This document shows, one piece after another, positions 24,146-34,517 of a DNA stretch of 64,000 nt (positions are counted from its first letter, which is position 1; each line of letters begins with the position of its first letter). The DNA comes from Costus lasius (Eukaryota; Streptophyta; Magnoliopsida; Zingiberales; Costaceae). Below the pieces are notes generated by a model. That model was not told where the DNA came from, searched no databases, and was given only the letters and a program-made list of their open reading frames with translations. The stretch covers positions 79,965,461-80,029,460 of the forward strand of contig CM050447.1 in NCBI GenBank assembly GCA_027563935.2, given 5' to 3'. Both the position numbers and the translations under genes were made by a program.

Positions 24146-25558
24146 CAACGAGGACTACGTAGCTAAGTACTAACTTCTTGATACGTTCGAATTTAGGCGA
24201 AATCAATACTTGTATGTTCTAACTTCCAAGCACGCAACAAACTTAAAGATAGCTTTTAAGGGACTTGAATTCTAAAGCATCGGGAATTCATGGGTTCACC
24301 ACATTGATAAACATAAATCGTGTAAAAATAACTTAGTCAATAAATTTATCTATCCTGAAAGGTACTTTCCCTAAGGTACATATCACTTCCTCCCGGAGCA
24401 TGAAACAGTATCTAATTAGATTAACTCCCTACTCTCATGACAGTTAACGTAATTGGACCCATTAAGTTATGTGAAAATTAGGTTAATTCCTTCAAACAAA
24501 TCCGAGCTACTCTCGTGATCGGATTCGTAGGTTTAATTGAAATAGGTCGGATGTTAGCGATTCACCTCCCGGTCCTTCTCGCAACGTCTAAGACGTAAAG
24601 CTACTTGGCCAAGGTAATTTACGGGATACATGAAAATTCAATCAAATCAGGAAGATAAAATTATATTAAAAGAGCAAAAGTATAAATTAATCCATGCAAA
24701 TCAGTGGGCTACGCCCAATCAATCCCAAAAGGGTATCTACTCGCTCATATTATCAAGAGAATACATGTTTTTGATGAACAAGAAAGATCTCATAAGAATC
24801 GCAAAGAAATCACAAAAAGCATGATGTAACCGTCTTCTCCTCATTCTGGGGATGAGGATTGATGGATCAATTGTCAAAATCGTGTGAAATCTCGCCGGAA
24901 TATGCTTCGAAATCAAGTTGTCACCGTTGTCGTCGCCGCCGCTCGTGTTCGTTCTCCCAGAAGCTCCCAAACCGTCCAAAAATCTAATCTTTTATAATTG
25001 GACCAGTTTAGAACTCTTCAAGGAACGGTTCTACGTGGTTTGGTTCAAATCTGGTTTGAATCGGGTGAGAATCGGGTGAAAAACACATCGGGCGGAAGTT
25101 ATTACGGTCGGTGATGGAATCACGGCTGAGGCCATAAATGTCTCTATGTACATCTGCCTTCGGCCACATAAAGTTTCACGGCCCGTGATGGAATCACGGC
25201 TGAGGCTGTGAAAGTTTCTGTTCATTCTGACACTTAGCCAATTTCAACTTCCGTTCGTCGTCGCGTTCACGGCTGATTCCATATTTACGGCCAAGGTCAT
25301 AAAAGTCTCGTTCTTCACCATTTTTGTCCCAAATTTGATGTAAAGGCTCGTGATCTCTTTGGAAATCATGCTTTGGCTTCAAAACTATCAAAATCCTTCA
25401 TTTTTGCATCACTTTACCTACATTTTCATAAAAACCAAGAAAAGTGAAGATTCCGTGCAAAGTAATGTGAAAGCACTAAAATAGCATAAAATCATGCAAT
25501 TAAGCCCAAAATATGATCTAAAATATAGGTAAAAACATGGTGTAAATGCAACGCATCA
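24146..25558 (-). repeat. E6 5' LTR (family C), truncated at its U5 end
   Basis: It matches 16416-17813. A TATA box (CTTTTATA, minus sense) is at 24989-24996. The palindrome cluster lies at about 25085-25320. The left ~60 bp present in the other LTR are missing. Confidence 0.88.
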
Positions 25559-26360
25559 ATAAACCAAGGCATTCAACTATGAAATAGCACTCAAATGAAA
25601 CTACTAACCAGTACAATCGAAGAAGGCGAGGTATCAAGACGAGGCCAAGGATCGTACACCTTGCCTCCAACCTCACTCTACTTCCACACGTTACGCGGAG
25701 TCGAGGCACCGACCACTACTCCGGAGTTACAAGACTCTTCGTCCTCGCGTGGATGCGGGCGGTGAGCAAGGCAAGCTGTTGATCGCCGTTCCGGTTGGAG
25801 CTGCGTGTGCCGGTTGCGGGTGTCTGGGAAGCTTCCGGCATCCGATCGTGGCGCGCCATGCCAGGAATAGGGCGGACGGCAGCTGAAGCTAGAAATCAGA
25901 GAAGCTTCCGATTCCGGCGATCCATCGGCCGGATGGCTGATTGTTTCCGGCTATGAGTTCACGGCGACGAGGAGATCCCGTGGCCGGAGATTGGTGTCGA
26001 TCAGTGCTGCAGATGGGGCGGAATGGGGAACGACGTCGCTGGCCGTAGAGGGGCTCGTTTCCGGCAATCCGGCCGTCCAATGGCTGAATCCTCTGGACCA
26101 GGAGTTCGCATGGAGGGGGAGGCACTGTAGCCGGAATTTGGTGATGATCGGAGTCCTGGATGATGCCTCCAAAATGCACGGGCTGAGGTGTAGGTCGCCT
26201 GGTCCCCCGTGGAACATTCTGTGCATAATTGAGCTTGTGACCTGGAACGCAGCTGCAGAAGCCACGGGGCGAGGTTTCTGTCACTGGGTCGCCCGTGGAA
26301 CATTCTGTGAAGTAGGAACCTAGGAAGTAAAGGTGGGTTTACAGTGTTGCTCCTACATCA

Positions 26361-27289
26361 GCTAGCCTCTACGGTTCCATAGGGGAGGATCCCTAAGGAG
26401 GCTGCCAGTGGTGTGATCAGGCCACCCATAACAATGGCACCCTTCCGCGAATGCGCAACCCGGCTGAACTGCTTTGACAAGTAGTACCCAGAGTTGACCA
26501 GAAAAGAATGTAACATGGCCCATAAGTAAAATGGCTCTGATTGACGGATCATACCGTCACTTTCACCGCGTCCGAATATTGTGTGGGCCAAGACTCGATG
26601 AATGTAACGTATGACGGGGTCGCAAATGCTGGAGGCTCGGGCAACTCGGGCGTAGAAGTTATACTCGTTAGTAATTTCACATCTTTTAATTTCACCCCAA
26701 AAGATGTTCTCTGCATAGTCATGGGGGACCTTGCGCGTGTAGGGCTCCGGAAAACCATAAATGCCGCGCAACTGGGCCAGAGTCATCAATTGTTCGACAT
26801 TGCCCAACCGGAAGGTGAGAAGCCCAGGATCATTGTCAATGATGGTCTCCGCCCGGACCTCAATGGAGTTGAAAATTCTAGAGTATGCCCAATATACGTA
26901 GGGTGTGCCATCTAGAAAAATTGGTTCCAACCAATGTTGAAGTAGAGCCGCTCCACATCCTCTAGAAGTCCCAGCATATGCAGTGTACCATGGTCCAAAT
27001 ACCGTGTGTTGGTTACCTTCCGCTGCACCAATAAAATGTAGCGTTCTTCTTGTTCAGCGTTACGGAACTGAATGCCGAACTTGTTGGGGGCCAGTGCTAG
27101 ATGCTGCAGTGGCCATGCGGAAGATGATGGACGCCGTGATGAGGAGGGCGCGGCTTGAGGTCTCGACAGCTGTGGGTGAGGTGGATGTGATGACGGTGAA
27201 GGTGTATACTCCTCCTTTTCCGTGGAAGAATCGAAAACAGGGTGCCGTCCATACCTCTGAGATACTAGGGTTTTGCGTTTGGGAGCCAT
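26361..27289 (-). pseudogene. E1 env-like gene, 5' part
   Basis: It starts MAPKRKTLVSQRYGR at 27289. After a Ser/Pro-rich stretch comes the conserved ATHILA ORF1-type domain: NKFGIQFRNAEQEERYILL, TRYLDHGTLHMLGLLEDVE, FNIGWNQFF, then beyond a stop near 26912 TFRLGNVEQLMTLAQLRGIYGFPEP, VPHDYAENIFWGEI, VIRYIHRVLAHTIFGRGE and SEPFYLWAMLH. It ends at GTVEA, where insertion X interrupts it. It is close in sequence to the E3 copy (49578-51071). Function unknown; dead. Confidence 0.8.
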
Positions 27290-28334
27290 AGAAGATCAGG
27301 CGGAACTTGTGTCGATGTCTGGTAATGTAGAGGAGGAGGTTTGAGCATATTGCAAGAAGTAACAGAGGTCAGCGGTGAAATGAGCAAGCAGTAGTGGCAA
27401 AATCAAGAAATCTAAATAGATCAAAAATTGGTGCAACAACTAGTGATTGAGAGAGCAAACCATGAGGGAAAGCCAAGTTGTAGAGATGATATCTGGCCAA
27501 AAGTGAGAAAAATCAGAAGAATCACCCAACCATGAAAGGTCAAAATTGGGGGAGGCAACGACGCTAGCTTGGGAAAAAACTCTAGCTGTGACTGTCCATA
27601 TATACAATAGAGATTAATTAGAAGCACTGGTGAACACGAGCGTGTTCACCCAGCCATGAAGGCCTCTAGAAAGTTCAGGCAAAAACGAAAGCACGGGTGA
27701 ACCCCGATGGGTTCACTCACCCACTCTCGGTAAGATTCTATGCCAGTCAGAAATACTGGTGAACCCTTGTGGGTTCACCTGACCGTGAAGCTCTCTGTAA
27801 GATTTCAGCGTGTCCATAATCATGGGTGAACATCAATGGGTTAACCCATCCATGAAGTATTCTGTGAAGAATCTGCTTTGGTTGAGTACAGTAGACATGA
27901 CGGGTGAACCCTGATGGGTTCACCAGGCCGTGAAGTTCTCTGTAACGAATCTGATGTCCCAGCGCAATGTACTCCACGCCTGAACGTCGAATTCGACATC
28001 TGGTTGTGATCATACTGGGGAAAAATTAATTTTCGCTATCCATAGTAGACTTCACGGGTGAACCCCGATGGGTTCACCTGGTCTTGATGTCCTCTGTTAT
28101 GCACAAAAATCCTAGATTAAATACCTTGCTCTCCTAGCAATTTCTACATCACAAAAGAATCCACTATCAGGAAAAGTCTTTCACCAAAACTCAATAAAAT
28201 AAAGCAGAACTAATTAACCGAAGTGTTCATCTAAAAATAACTAAAAATCAATGCAACATCAATTAAGCAAACAAAAACTTGGGTTGCCTCCCAAGAGCGC
28301 TAGTTTAGGGTCAATAGCTCACCGTAAGAGGTTT
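27290..28334 (-). repeat. E1 internal palindrome array between pol and env-like gene
   Basis: Non-coding. From 27628 to 28085, six units of the type GGTGAACnC..GnGTTCACC, each followed by a CCGTGAAG-like tail, recur about every 55-90 bp. Examples start at 27628, 27682, 27760, 27822, 27901 and 28060. The same type of unit occurs in the E1 LTRs and in E3. Confidence 0.8.
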
Positions 28335-29402
28335 TTAGGTCACCAAGTTCATGGGATCAGAAAGGGAAAGAACAACCCCTTTCTCAATCCGCTCATCTTC
28401 GAAGTAGTGCTTAAGTCTATGCCCATTTATAGTGAAGCTTCCAATGCATTTTATCCAAATAGTGATTGCACCATATGGTAGGACATGTTGTACCACAAAA
28501 AGACCAGACCATCTTGTCCGTAGCTTCCCTAGAAAAAGCCTTAGGCTCGAATTGAATAGCAATACTTTATCACCTTCATAAAATTCCTTCTTCAAGATGC
28601 ACTTATCACGCTAATGTTTGGTGCGTGCTTTGTAGATCTTGGCATTCTCATATGCGTACAGGCACATCTCATCCAATTCATCAAGGAGTTTTCTCTTCTC
28701 ACCGGTGCTCTTGAAGTCAAAATTGATTTGCTTGATAGCCCAAAATGCCATGTGCTCAAGCTCAACAGGTAAGTGATAGGATTTCCCATAAATGATTTGG
28801 AAAGGAGACATACTTAAGGGAGTCTTGAACACGATCCTATAAGCCCATAGAGCATCAGGTAGCTTTAGTGTCCAATCCTTCCTAGATCTGGATACGGTCT
28901 TCTCTAGTATTTGCTTGATCTCTCTATTGGAAAACTCCACCTGACAGCTAGTTTGAGGATGGTAGGGCATAGCAATTTTATGCTTGACTCCATACTTCTT
29001 TAAGAATGCTCCAAATCGCTGATCTATAAAGTGAGAACCTCCATAACTTATTAAAATTCGTGGAACACCAAATCTAGGGAAGATTGTTTTCTTCATAAGC
29101 TTCATAATGACCTTGGAGTCTTCAGTAGCCTTTGCGGAAGCCTCAACCCACTTGGACACATAGTCCACAGCAACTAGAATGTACCGTTTACCACATGAAG
29201 ATGGGAAGGGTCCCGTGAAATCAATCCCCTATATGTCAAAAATTTTCACTTCCAAGATATCACTCAGTGGAAGTTCATCCCTCTTTGAGATATTTCTAGT
29301 TCGTTGGCAGCCGTCACAAGTTAAAGCAAAATATCGAGCATCATGAAAAATAGAAGGCCAGAACATACCTGACTGTAGCACTTTAAAAGTTGTTTTGGCC
29401 GC
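28335..29402 (-). pseudogene. E1 integrase core and C-terminus
   Basis: Minus strand. The C-terminal half of the zinc-binding domain (CDGCQRTRNISKRDELPL) and then the catalytic core: first Asp in VDYVSKWVEA, the second position reads ISYGGSHF where Asp is expected (Tyr instead), and Glu is present in VEFSNREIK. HPQTSCQVE, LWAYRIVFKTPLSMSPF and the tail (GDKVLLFNSSLR, LRTRWSGLF, GHRLKHYFEDE) complete it. It catalysed insertion of the cDNA into the genome. The Asp-to-Tyr change plus stops near 28615 and 29228 abolish it. Confidence 0.85.
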
Positions 29403-31491
29403 TGATGACACCGAAATATGTAGTATATTTTGCATCATTTTAGATACCTTTTCATGCTAAATCGAGGATCTTTTTACTTGTTTTTACGCTGAATCCATCA
29501 AATATTGCAAAGTCTACTTCTATTTTGGTTTTTCATGTTTTTCAGGCAAAAAGGCACTATGTTAGGCGTTTTCAAGCAAAATCAAATATATGGAAGAGTT
29601 CTCATCATCAAGAAGAAGTCACCCAAGAAATTTCACGCAAATCGAGGTAAGGAACCCAAAATACGGCAGTGCCGTAAGGGATTTTACAGTACCATATTTT
29701 TCACGGCTACCGTATTATCGAGATCACGGCCGTATTTTGGTGATTTTCCAAACAGAAGGTTTTCGCAAAAATACGGCACCGCCGTAAGGATTTACACGGC
29801 CGTATTTTGGGGCACTTTCTGAACAGAGACTTTTGCAGAAATTACGGCACTGCCGTAACCCAGTTTACGAGCCGTATTTTGAAGCATCTTCATAACAGAA
29901 AGTTGCCATGAAATTACGGCACTACCGTAAAGAATTACACGGGCCATATTTCCCCGACGAATCCGACCAAAGAGTTCAGCCGATTTTACGGCACTGCCGT
30001 AAACAAAATTATGGTGCCGTATTTTCCAGCAATTTCATAACAGAACTATCGATGGATTTTACGGCAATGTCGTAAGATATTACACTGTCGTATTTCGGTG
30101 TTTGAACGCGATTCCTAGGTCAATCTTCACGCCCGATCTTTGCGGAGATTCTTACGGGCGATCCAGGGCTTTACATTCAAAACCGTAAGAAGCAAAAGGG
30201 GAGCTTTTGGCGGGAGGATTAGAGACACACCGAAAGCCCCAATTTTCATGGTCTGTCGAGAGAGAAATTGTCATCGACGCCGCCGCCTAGGGTTTCGCCA
30301 CCGTGCTCAATCCAGACGATCTCCAGCCGTGATATTCATACTGAAGCTTCATCTGAAGGAGGAGACGATGTGCCAGAAGTTTCAGACAAAGAGGAGATCA
30401 ATCGAAGGAGAAATCAAGGAAAGAAGGGGCGCTGACACTGTTCATCGCCTAAATTTGGAAATTACGGCTGTGAAATACTTCACAGTCGTGCTGTATTTTC
30501 TAAACCTCTCTTTTCTTTTGATTTTCGATCTCCTGAAACCATGGAATTCTGTAACTCCTCTACCATGATAGCTTAAACTACTCTTGGGACATGGGGGAGT
30601 AATTCACTTAATTTCCAATGACTAGATAACTGATTTTTATATATTTCGTTGCTTTTAATCTTAACATGATGATTTTGCTCATGTGATAATTGTGCTTAGA
30701 CTCTCTTTAAGTTCATGTTATTAATTATGTTCTTAGAATTTTCGCTTGAGACCGAAAGGTAATTGCTTGAGAATTTGGAACCCTAGAATTGCATGTTTGG
30801 AACCCTTCTTTAGGTTTGATCCAACTTGATCTGTTCTAGTAGAATTATTGCCATAATTGTAACATGAATCTATAGATCGAGTCTATTTGTCAAACGTGGA
30901 GATCTTGCACGAAAGTGAAGATCGGAACGTTGGAGATCTATGAGTAAAGCTAGTGTCGAGGCTCGGATGCACGAAAGTGATCCTTGAGTTTCCGCTAGAG
31001 ATTATCAATCTAGAATTCGGATGCACAAAAGTGATCCTTGAGTTCATAAATTGATAATTTGCTTATCTTCAACGTTGGGACAAATCTTGCGCGAAAGCAA
31101 AGATAAATCCCTGCGTGATTGTTTGCACGAGAGTGAAACAATCCTTTTATTAGGTAAATCGTATCTTCATCATGATAAAATTAAACCGACGAAATCCTTA
31201 TTCATATCTAGTCATAAAAGTTAAGTGAACGAAACCCTAGTCCCAGCTTTCTCTCTGATAGTTTTCTCTCGTTTATTTGCGATATTTGCTTGACTTTAAT
31301 TCGATTGCCTAGATAGTGAAAAATCAATTATTTACTATTTGACAACGTAGGTCCCTGTGGATTCGATACTTTCTTTATTACTTCGTATACCCGTACACTT
31401 GCGGTTTAACATCAAGTTTTTGGTGCCGTTACCAAGGATTAGTCCAAGGTACACGTGTGCCAGACTTGTAGTGTTCCCTTTCGGGCTATCA
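29403..31491 (+). mobile_element. Family-B LTR plus PBS and 5' leader stub, perfect 5-bp TSD
   Basis: It begins TGATGACACC at 29403. The LTR proper ends ..TTTAACATCA at 31414, as judged against the solo LTR at 4943-6848. It continues with a tRNA-Asp PBS (31421-31438, four mismatches) and about 50 bp of leader, stopping at ..GGGCTATCA (31491). GCCGC flanks both sides (29398-29402, 31492-31496), exactly inside the E1 integrase zinc-binding coding sequence. The second LTR and all genes are absent. ACGGC..GCCGT palindromes fill about 29660-30090. Confidence 0.85.
31421..31438 (+). other. Decayed tRNA-Asp primer-binding site
   Basis: TGGTGCCGTTACCAAGGA, with four transitions (C to T or G to A) from the tRNA-Asp complement, consistent with deamination of methylated cytosines. 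Confidence 0.7.
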
Positions 31492-32291
31492 GCCGCTCCA
31501 GCATGTCCTCCATACAATGAAGAGTGATAATGTGTCAACACATCATGTATCTCTGCTTCAGGGATGCATCATCTGTAGAGTCCATCAGCACATCACCGAT
31601 ATAGGTATGGTTCATCCCAGTAGTAGGATTTCACATCATGCAAGAATATTTTCTTTTTCTGAAAAGTGAGATCAGGAGGAAAAATGTTAGAAACTATATA
31701 ATTCACATAATCTACATCCCATGGTATTTGCTGTTCCAAGAGGGCATATAGATATTCTTCAGGGAATGTATTGTTTATTTCCAAATCTTCTTCAGAGCTC
31801 CTTTCAGCACCTCTTTCTAGCTGTGAGAGATGATCTGCCACAAGGTTCTCACTCCCCTTCTTATCTCTAATCTCAATATCAAATTCTCGTAAAAGAAGGA
31901 TCCATCTAATAAGTTTTGGCTTGGCATCTTTCTTGTTGACTAGATATTTGATAGCTACATGATCAGTAAAAACTATTATTTTTGAATTAACTAAGTATGA
32001 ATGAAATTTATCGAAAGCAAACACTATTGCAAGTAGCTCTTTCTCTGTGGTGGCATAGTTCATCTGGGCTTCATCAAGGGTTCTACTTGCATAGTATATG
32101 GCATGCAACTTCTTGTCTCTCCTCTGCCCCAAGACAACCCCCACAGCTTGGTCACTTGCATCACACATGAGTTCAAATAGTAGAGACCAATCTGGAGGTT
32201 GGATTATCGGTGCAGTTATCAGGGCTTCTTTGAGTTTCACAAAAGCTTCTTTACATTCCTGGTCAAAATAAAAAGATTGAATCTTTAGCAA
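31492..32291 (-). pseudogene. E1 RNase H and start of integrase
   Basis: RNase H with its acidic residues visible: CDASDQAVG (Asp), TTEKELLAI (Glu) and [11 protein letters not shown] (Asp), followed by [16 protein letters not shown], the usual end of the domain. It removes template RNA during reverse transcription. After [10 protein letters not shown] the frame shifts and the N-terminal half of the integrase zinc-binding region is readable (HYHSSLYGGHAG) up to 31497, where the family-B insert begins. It overlaps the end of the RT by a frameshift at about 32270-32290. Confidence 0.85.
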
Positions 32292-33090
32292 GAAGATTAG
32301 TTAAAGGATGAGCTATTTTAGAAAAATCTTTGATAAATCTTCTATAAAACCTGGCGTGGCCTAGAAAGCTTTGAATTCCCTTCACTATTGTAGGCGGCTT
32401 CAAATTTTCAATGACCTTAACCTTTGCTCTATCTACCTCGATTCCGCGCTCAGAGACTAAGTGCCGAAGGACTATGCCTTCCTGGACCATGAAGTGGCAC
32501 TTCTCCCAGTTCAACACTAGGTTCATCTCTTCAGATCTCTGTAAAACTTTAGAAAGGTTAGATAAACAATGATTGAAAGAAGAGTCATACACAGAAAAGT
32601 CATCCATGAATATGTCCAAGAAGTCCTCATTGTATTTTGCAAAGATTGTCATCATTTCCCGTTGAAATATCGCAGAGGCGTTGCAAAGCTCAAAGGGCAC
32701 TCTCCTATAAGCATATGTACCATAAGGGCATGTAAAAGTTATTTTCTCTTGATCATCAGGGTGGACGAGAATTTGGAAAAAACCTAAAAATCCATCCGGA
32801 AAATAGAAGTAAGAGTTATGAGCAAGTCTATCTAGCATCTGATCAATGAATAGTAATGGAAAGTGATATTTTCTTGTAGCGATATTCAATTTTCTGTAGT
32901 CGATACACATCCTCCACCCTATGACCGTGTGTGTAGGTATCAACTCATCAGAATCACTCTTGATCACCGTAATACCTCCCTTCTTAGGTATAACATGAAC
33001 TGGGCTCACCCAAGAACTGTCAGAGATAGGGTAAATAACACCAGTATCCAAAAGTTTGAGCACCTACTTCTTCACAACATCCTTCAAGGA
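32263..33090 (-). pseudogene. E1 reverse transcriptase
   Basis: Athila-type RT: VLKLLDTGVIYPISDSSWVSP, VIPKKGG, GWRMCIDYRKLNIATRK, QEKITFTCPYGTYAYRRVPF, the active-site motif FMDDFSVY, then the thumb/connection (FLGHARFYRRFIKDFSKIAHPL). It synthesised the element's cDNA. The frame is open for 266 codons, with a TAG just upstream of VLKLL (KDVVKK*VLKLL) and a frameshift at the RNase H border. It is preceded directly by the protease end of E2, so it could belong to E1 or to a chimeric element. By lineage it is Athila-like, as is E1. Confidence 0.85.
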
Positions 33091-34388
33091 TGGGGCAAGT
33101 TGGGGAGAGGTGCTCCTGGGACAAGGTCAATGGCGTGCTGGATCTCCCTATCCGAAGGGAGTCCATGGGGTAAGTCCTCCGGGCTGATGTCGGCGAACTC
33201 AATCAAAAGGGCCGAGATCTCCGGGGGAGGGGACGCATCACTAGAGGGCGAAGGGTCTGACGACTCGCGCACCATTAAGGCATAGACAACCTTGGACTCG
33301 GTGGCTTTGTGCATAAACGCAGAGGTGCGCATGAGGGACACTACAGCTGGTGTCGGAGGAGCAACCGTGGGCGGGATGATCACACCCATAGAGGTGGACG
33401 TGCGCAGCTCCTTAGGCAGGGTCGGGATCAATCGAATCTTCTGGTCATGATGGTCGAACACATAAGTGTTCGACCCACCATAGTGAACCACATCCCTATT
33501 GTACAGCCAAGGGCGTCCTAAGAGGATGTGGGCAACATCCATGGCTGCCACGTCACACCAAACTTTCTCATGGTAGTCCCCAAAAGCAATGGGAACTTGA
33601 CACCTATGTAATTGGAAGGTTCGATGCATCGACCCACGCAATCGAGTAGGGCTTCGGGTGGGGCTCGAGGGGAAGACCAAAGCGAGCAATCGCGGTCCGG
33701 GAGACCACGTTCAAACTACTTACCCCATCAATGACAATCTTACATGAGTGCCCATTGCACTTGATGTAAGTCGTAAAGATGCTTGTGTGCCGCCAATCCT
33801 CGGAGGGCGGGGTTTGAACAAAGGTGCACCGCACAACTGCAAGTGTAGGGTGACCTGACTCATCACTACTCGTGTAACACTCGGCCTCAACATCATGTTC
33901 CGCATGCTCACAGGTAATGGTGGCTACACGGGTGTGGCCATTGTCTGCGGAGGCAGATTTCTTAGGGCAGTCCCTAGAGTATTGGCCCAGTTGAAGACAG
34001 TTATAACAATGGACTCGTTCGGTCGAGCCAACGATGGGGGCCTTGCCCTTCTCCTCCCAAGTGGGGAGAGCGGGGGCTGCCTTCGGGGTTGGGCGACGAG
34101 AGGAACCATGGGCCTTAGGTGCAGGATGAGGGTCGGACCGAGGCTCGGGGCGCTCAGCCCAAGGGTGGGTGTGTTGGGGCCCGCTAGTGTAGGGGTGCCA
34201 CGGTGGGACAAACTCGCTGCGTCAAGCCGTAGGACAAAGATCTTGCTCAATGTCAAGCACGTGTTGGTAGGTTTGGTCTAAAGATTCTGAGCCATATGCC
34301 GAGAGGGTGCGCCGGATCTCTGCGCGGAGGCCATTCTTGAACTTAGACAAAACTAACTCAAGGTTACTCTTTACACGAAAGGTTACTC
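33090..34388 (-). pseudogene. E2 gag C-terminus and protease
   Basis: Gag text LELVLSKFKNGLRAEIRRTL and LDQTYQHVLDIEQDL is followed by a zinc knuckle CYNCLQLGQYSRDC, in which the expected His is Gln (about 33970-34015). The retropepsin region reads YIKCNGHSCKIVIDGVSSLNVVS (active-site Asp followed by Gly-Val rather than Gly-Gly), PHPKPYSIAWVDAS, VWCDVAAMDVAHILLGRPWLYNRD and NTYVFDHHDQKI. The region ends with the pre-RT linker IDLVPGAPLPNLPH. Frameshifts are present. Composition is GC-richer than the surrounding Athila-type sequence. Confidence 0.8.
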
Positions 34389-34517
34389 TGGATTGTTATT
34401 AAATATTTTTCTAACTTGGATGTAAATCTTGACACGATAGATTACTCTTATGCCAAACATGTATTTCATCTTATTTTATTGCTTGAGGACAAGCAAAGAT
34501 TTAAGTCTGGAGTATTT
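34389..34517 (+). repeat. Stray copy of the E3 3' internal end, upstream of the 5' LTR
   Basis: From TGGATTGTTATTAAAT to AAGTCTGGAGTATTT it matches 52147-52285 with few differences, including the polypurine tract and the TTGCTTG/CAAGCAA hairpin (34479-34496). An 11-bp direct repeat AAGGTTACTCT (34370-34380 and 34379-34390 region) sits at the break, like filler DNA from end joining. Confidence 0.85.

Larger units (their letters stand above)
16354..25558 (-). mobile_element. E6: Athila-like element of LTR family C, without RT or integrase
   Basis: Minus-strand element: 3' LTR 16354-17813, 3' UTR, env-like gene (21657-19511), a palindrome-bearing gap, protease (23050-22385), gag (24145-23057), and a 5' LTR (24146-25558) that has lost its last ~60 bp together with the PBS and the gag N-terminus. 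RT, RNase H and integrase are completely absent between protease and env-like gene. Flanks share ATAAACCAA (16344-16352 and 25559-25567), a longer direct repeat than the usual 5 bp. It could have moved only in trans. Confidence 0.85.
16198..26360 (-). mobile_element. Insertion X: probable solo LTR in the E1 env-like gene, itself split by E6
   Basis: The E1 env frame stops at ..GTVEA (26361 side) and resumes at GSNRLDIE (16192 side). The foreign sequence is 16198-16353 plus 25559-26360, about 950 bp once E6 is removed. It is flanked by GCTAC (16193-16197) and GCTAG (26361-26365). On the minus strand it starts TGATGTAGGAGCAAC, like an LTR, but ends ..CACTAATG rather than CA. No coding domain is recognised; the CGTGGAACATTCTGTG phrase occurs twice (26209 and 26293). 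A solo LTR is the best guess. Confidence 0.55.

Noticed and set aside
25889..26323. Overlapping ORFs of 100-131 codons on both strands in insertion X
   Set aside because: High GC content with three open frames over the same bases and no domain; more likely LTR non-coding sequence.
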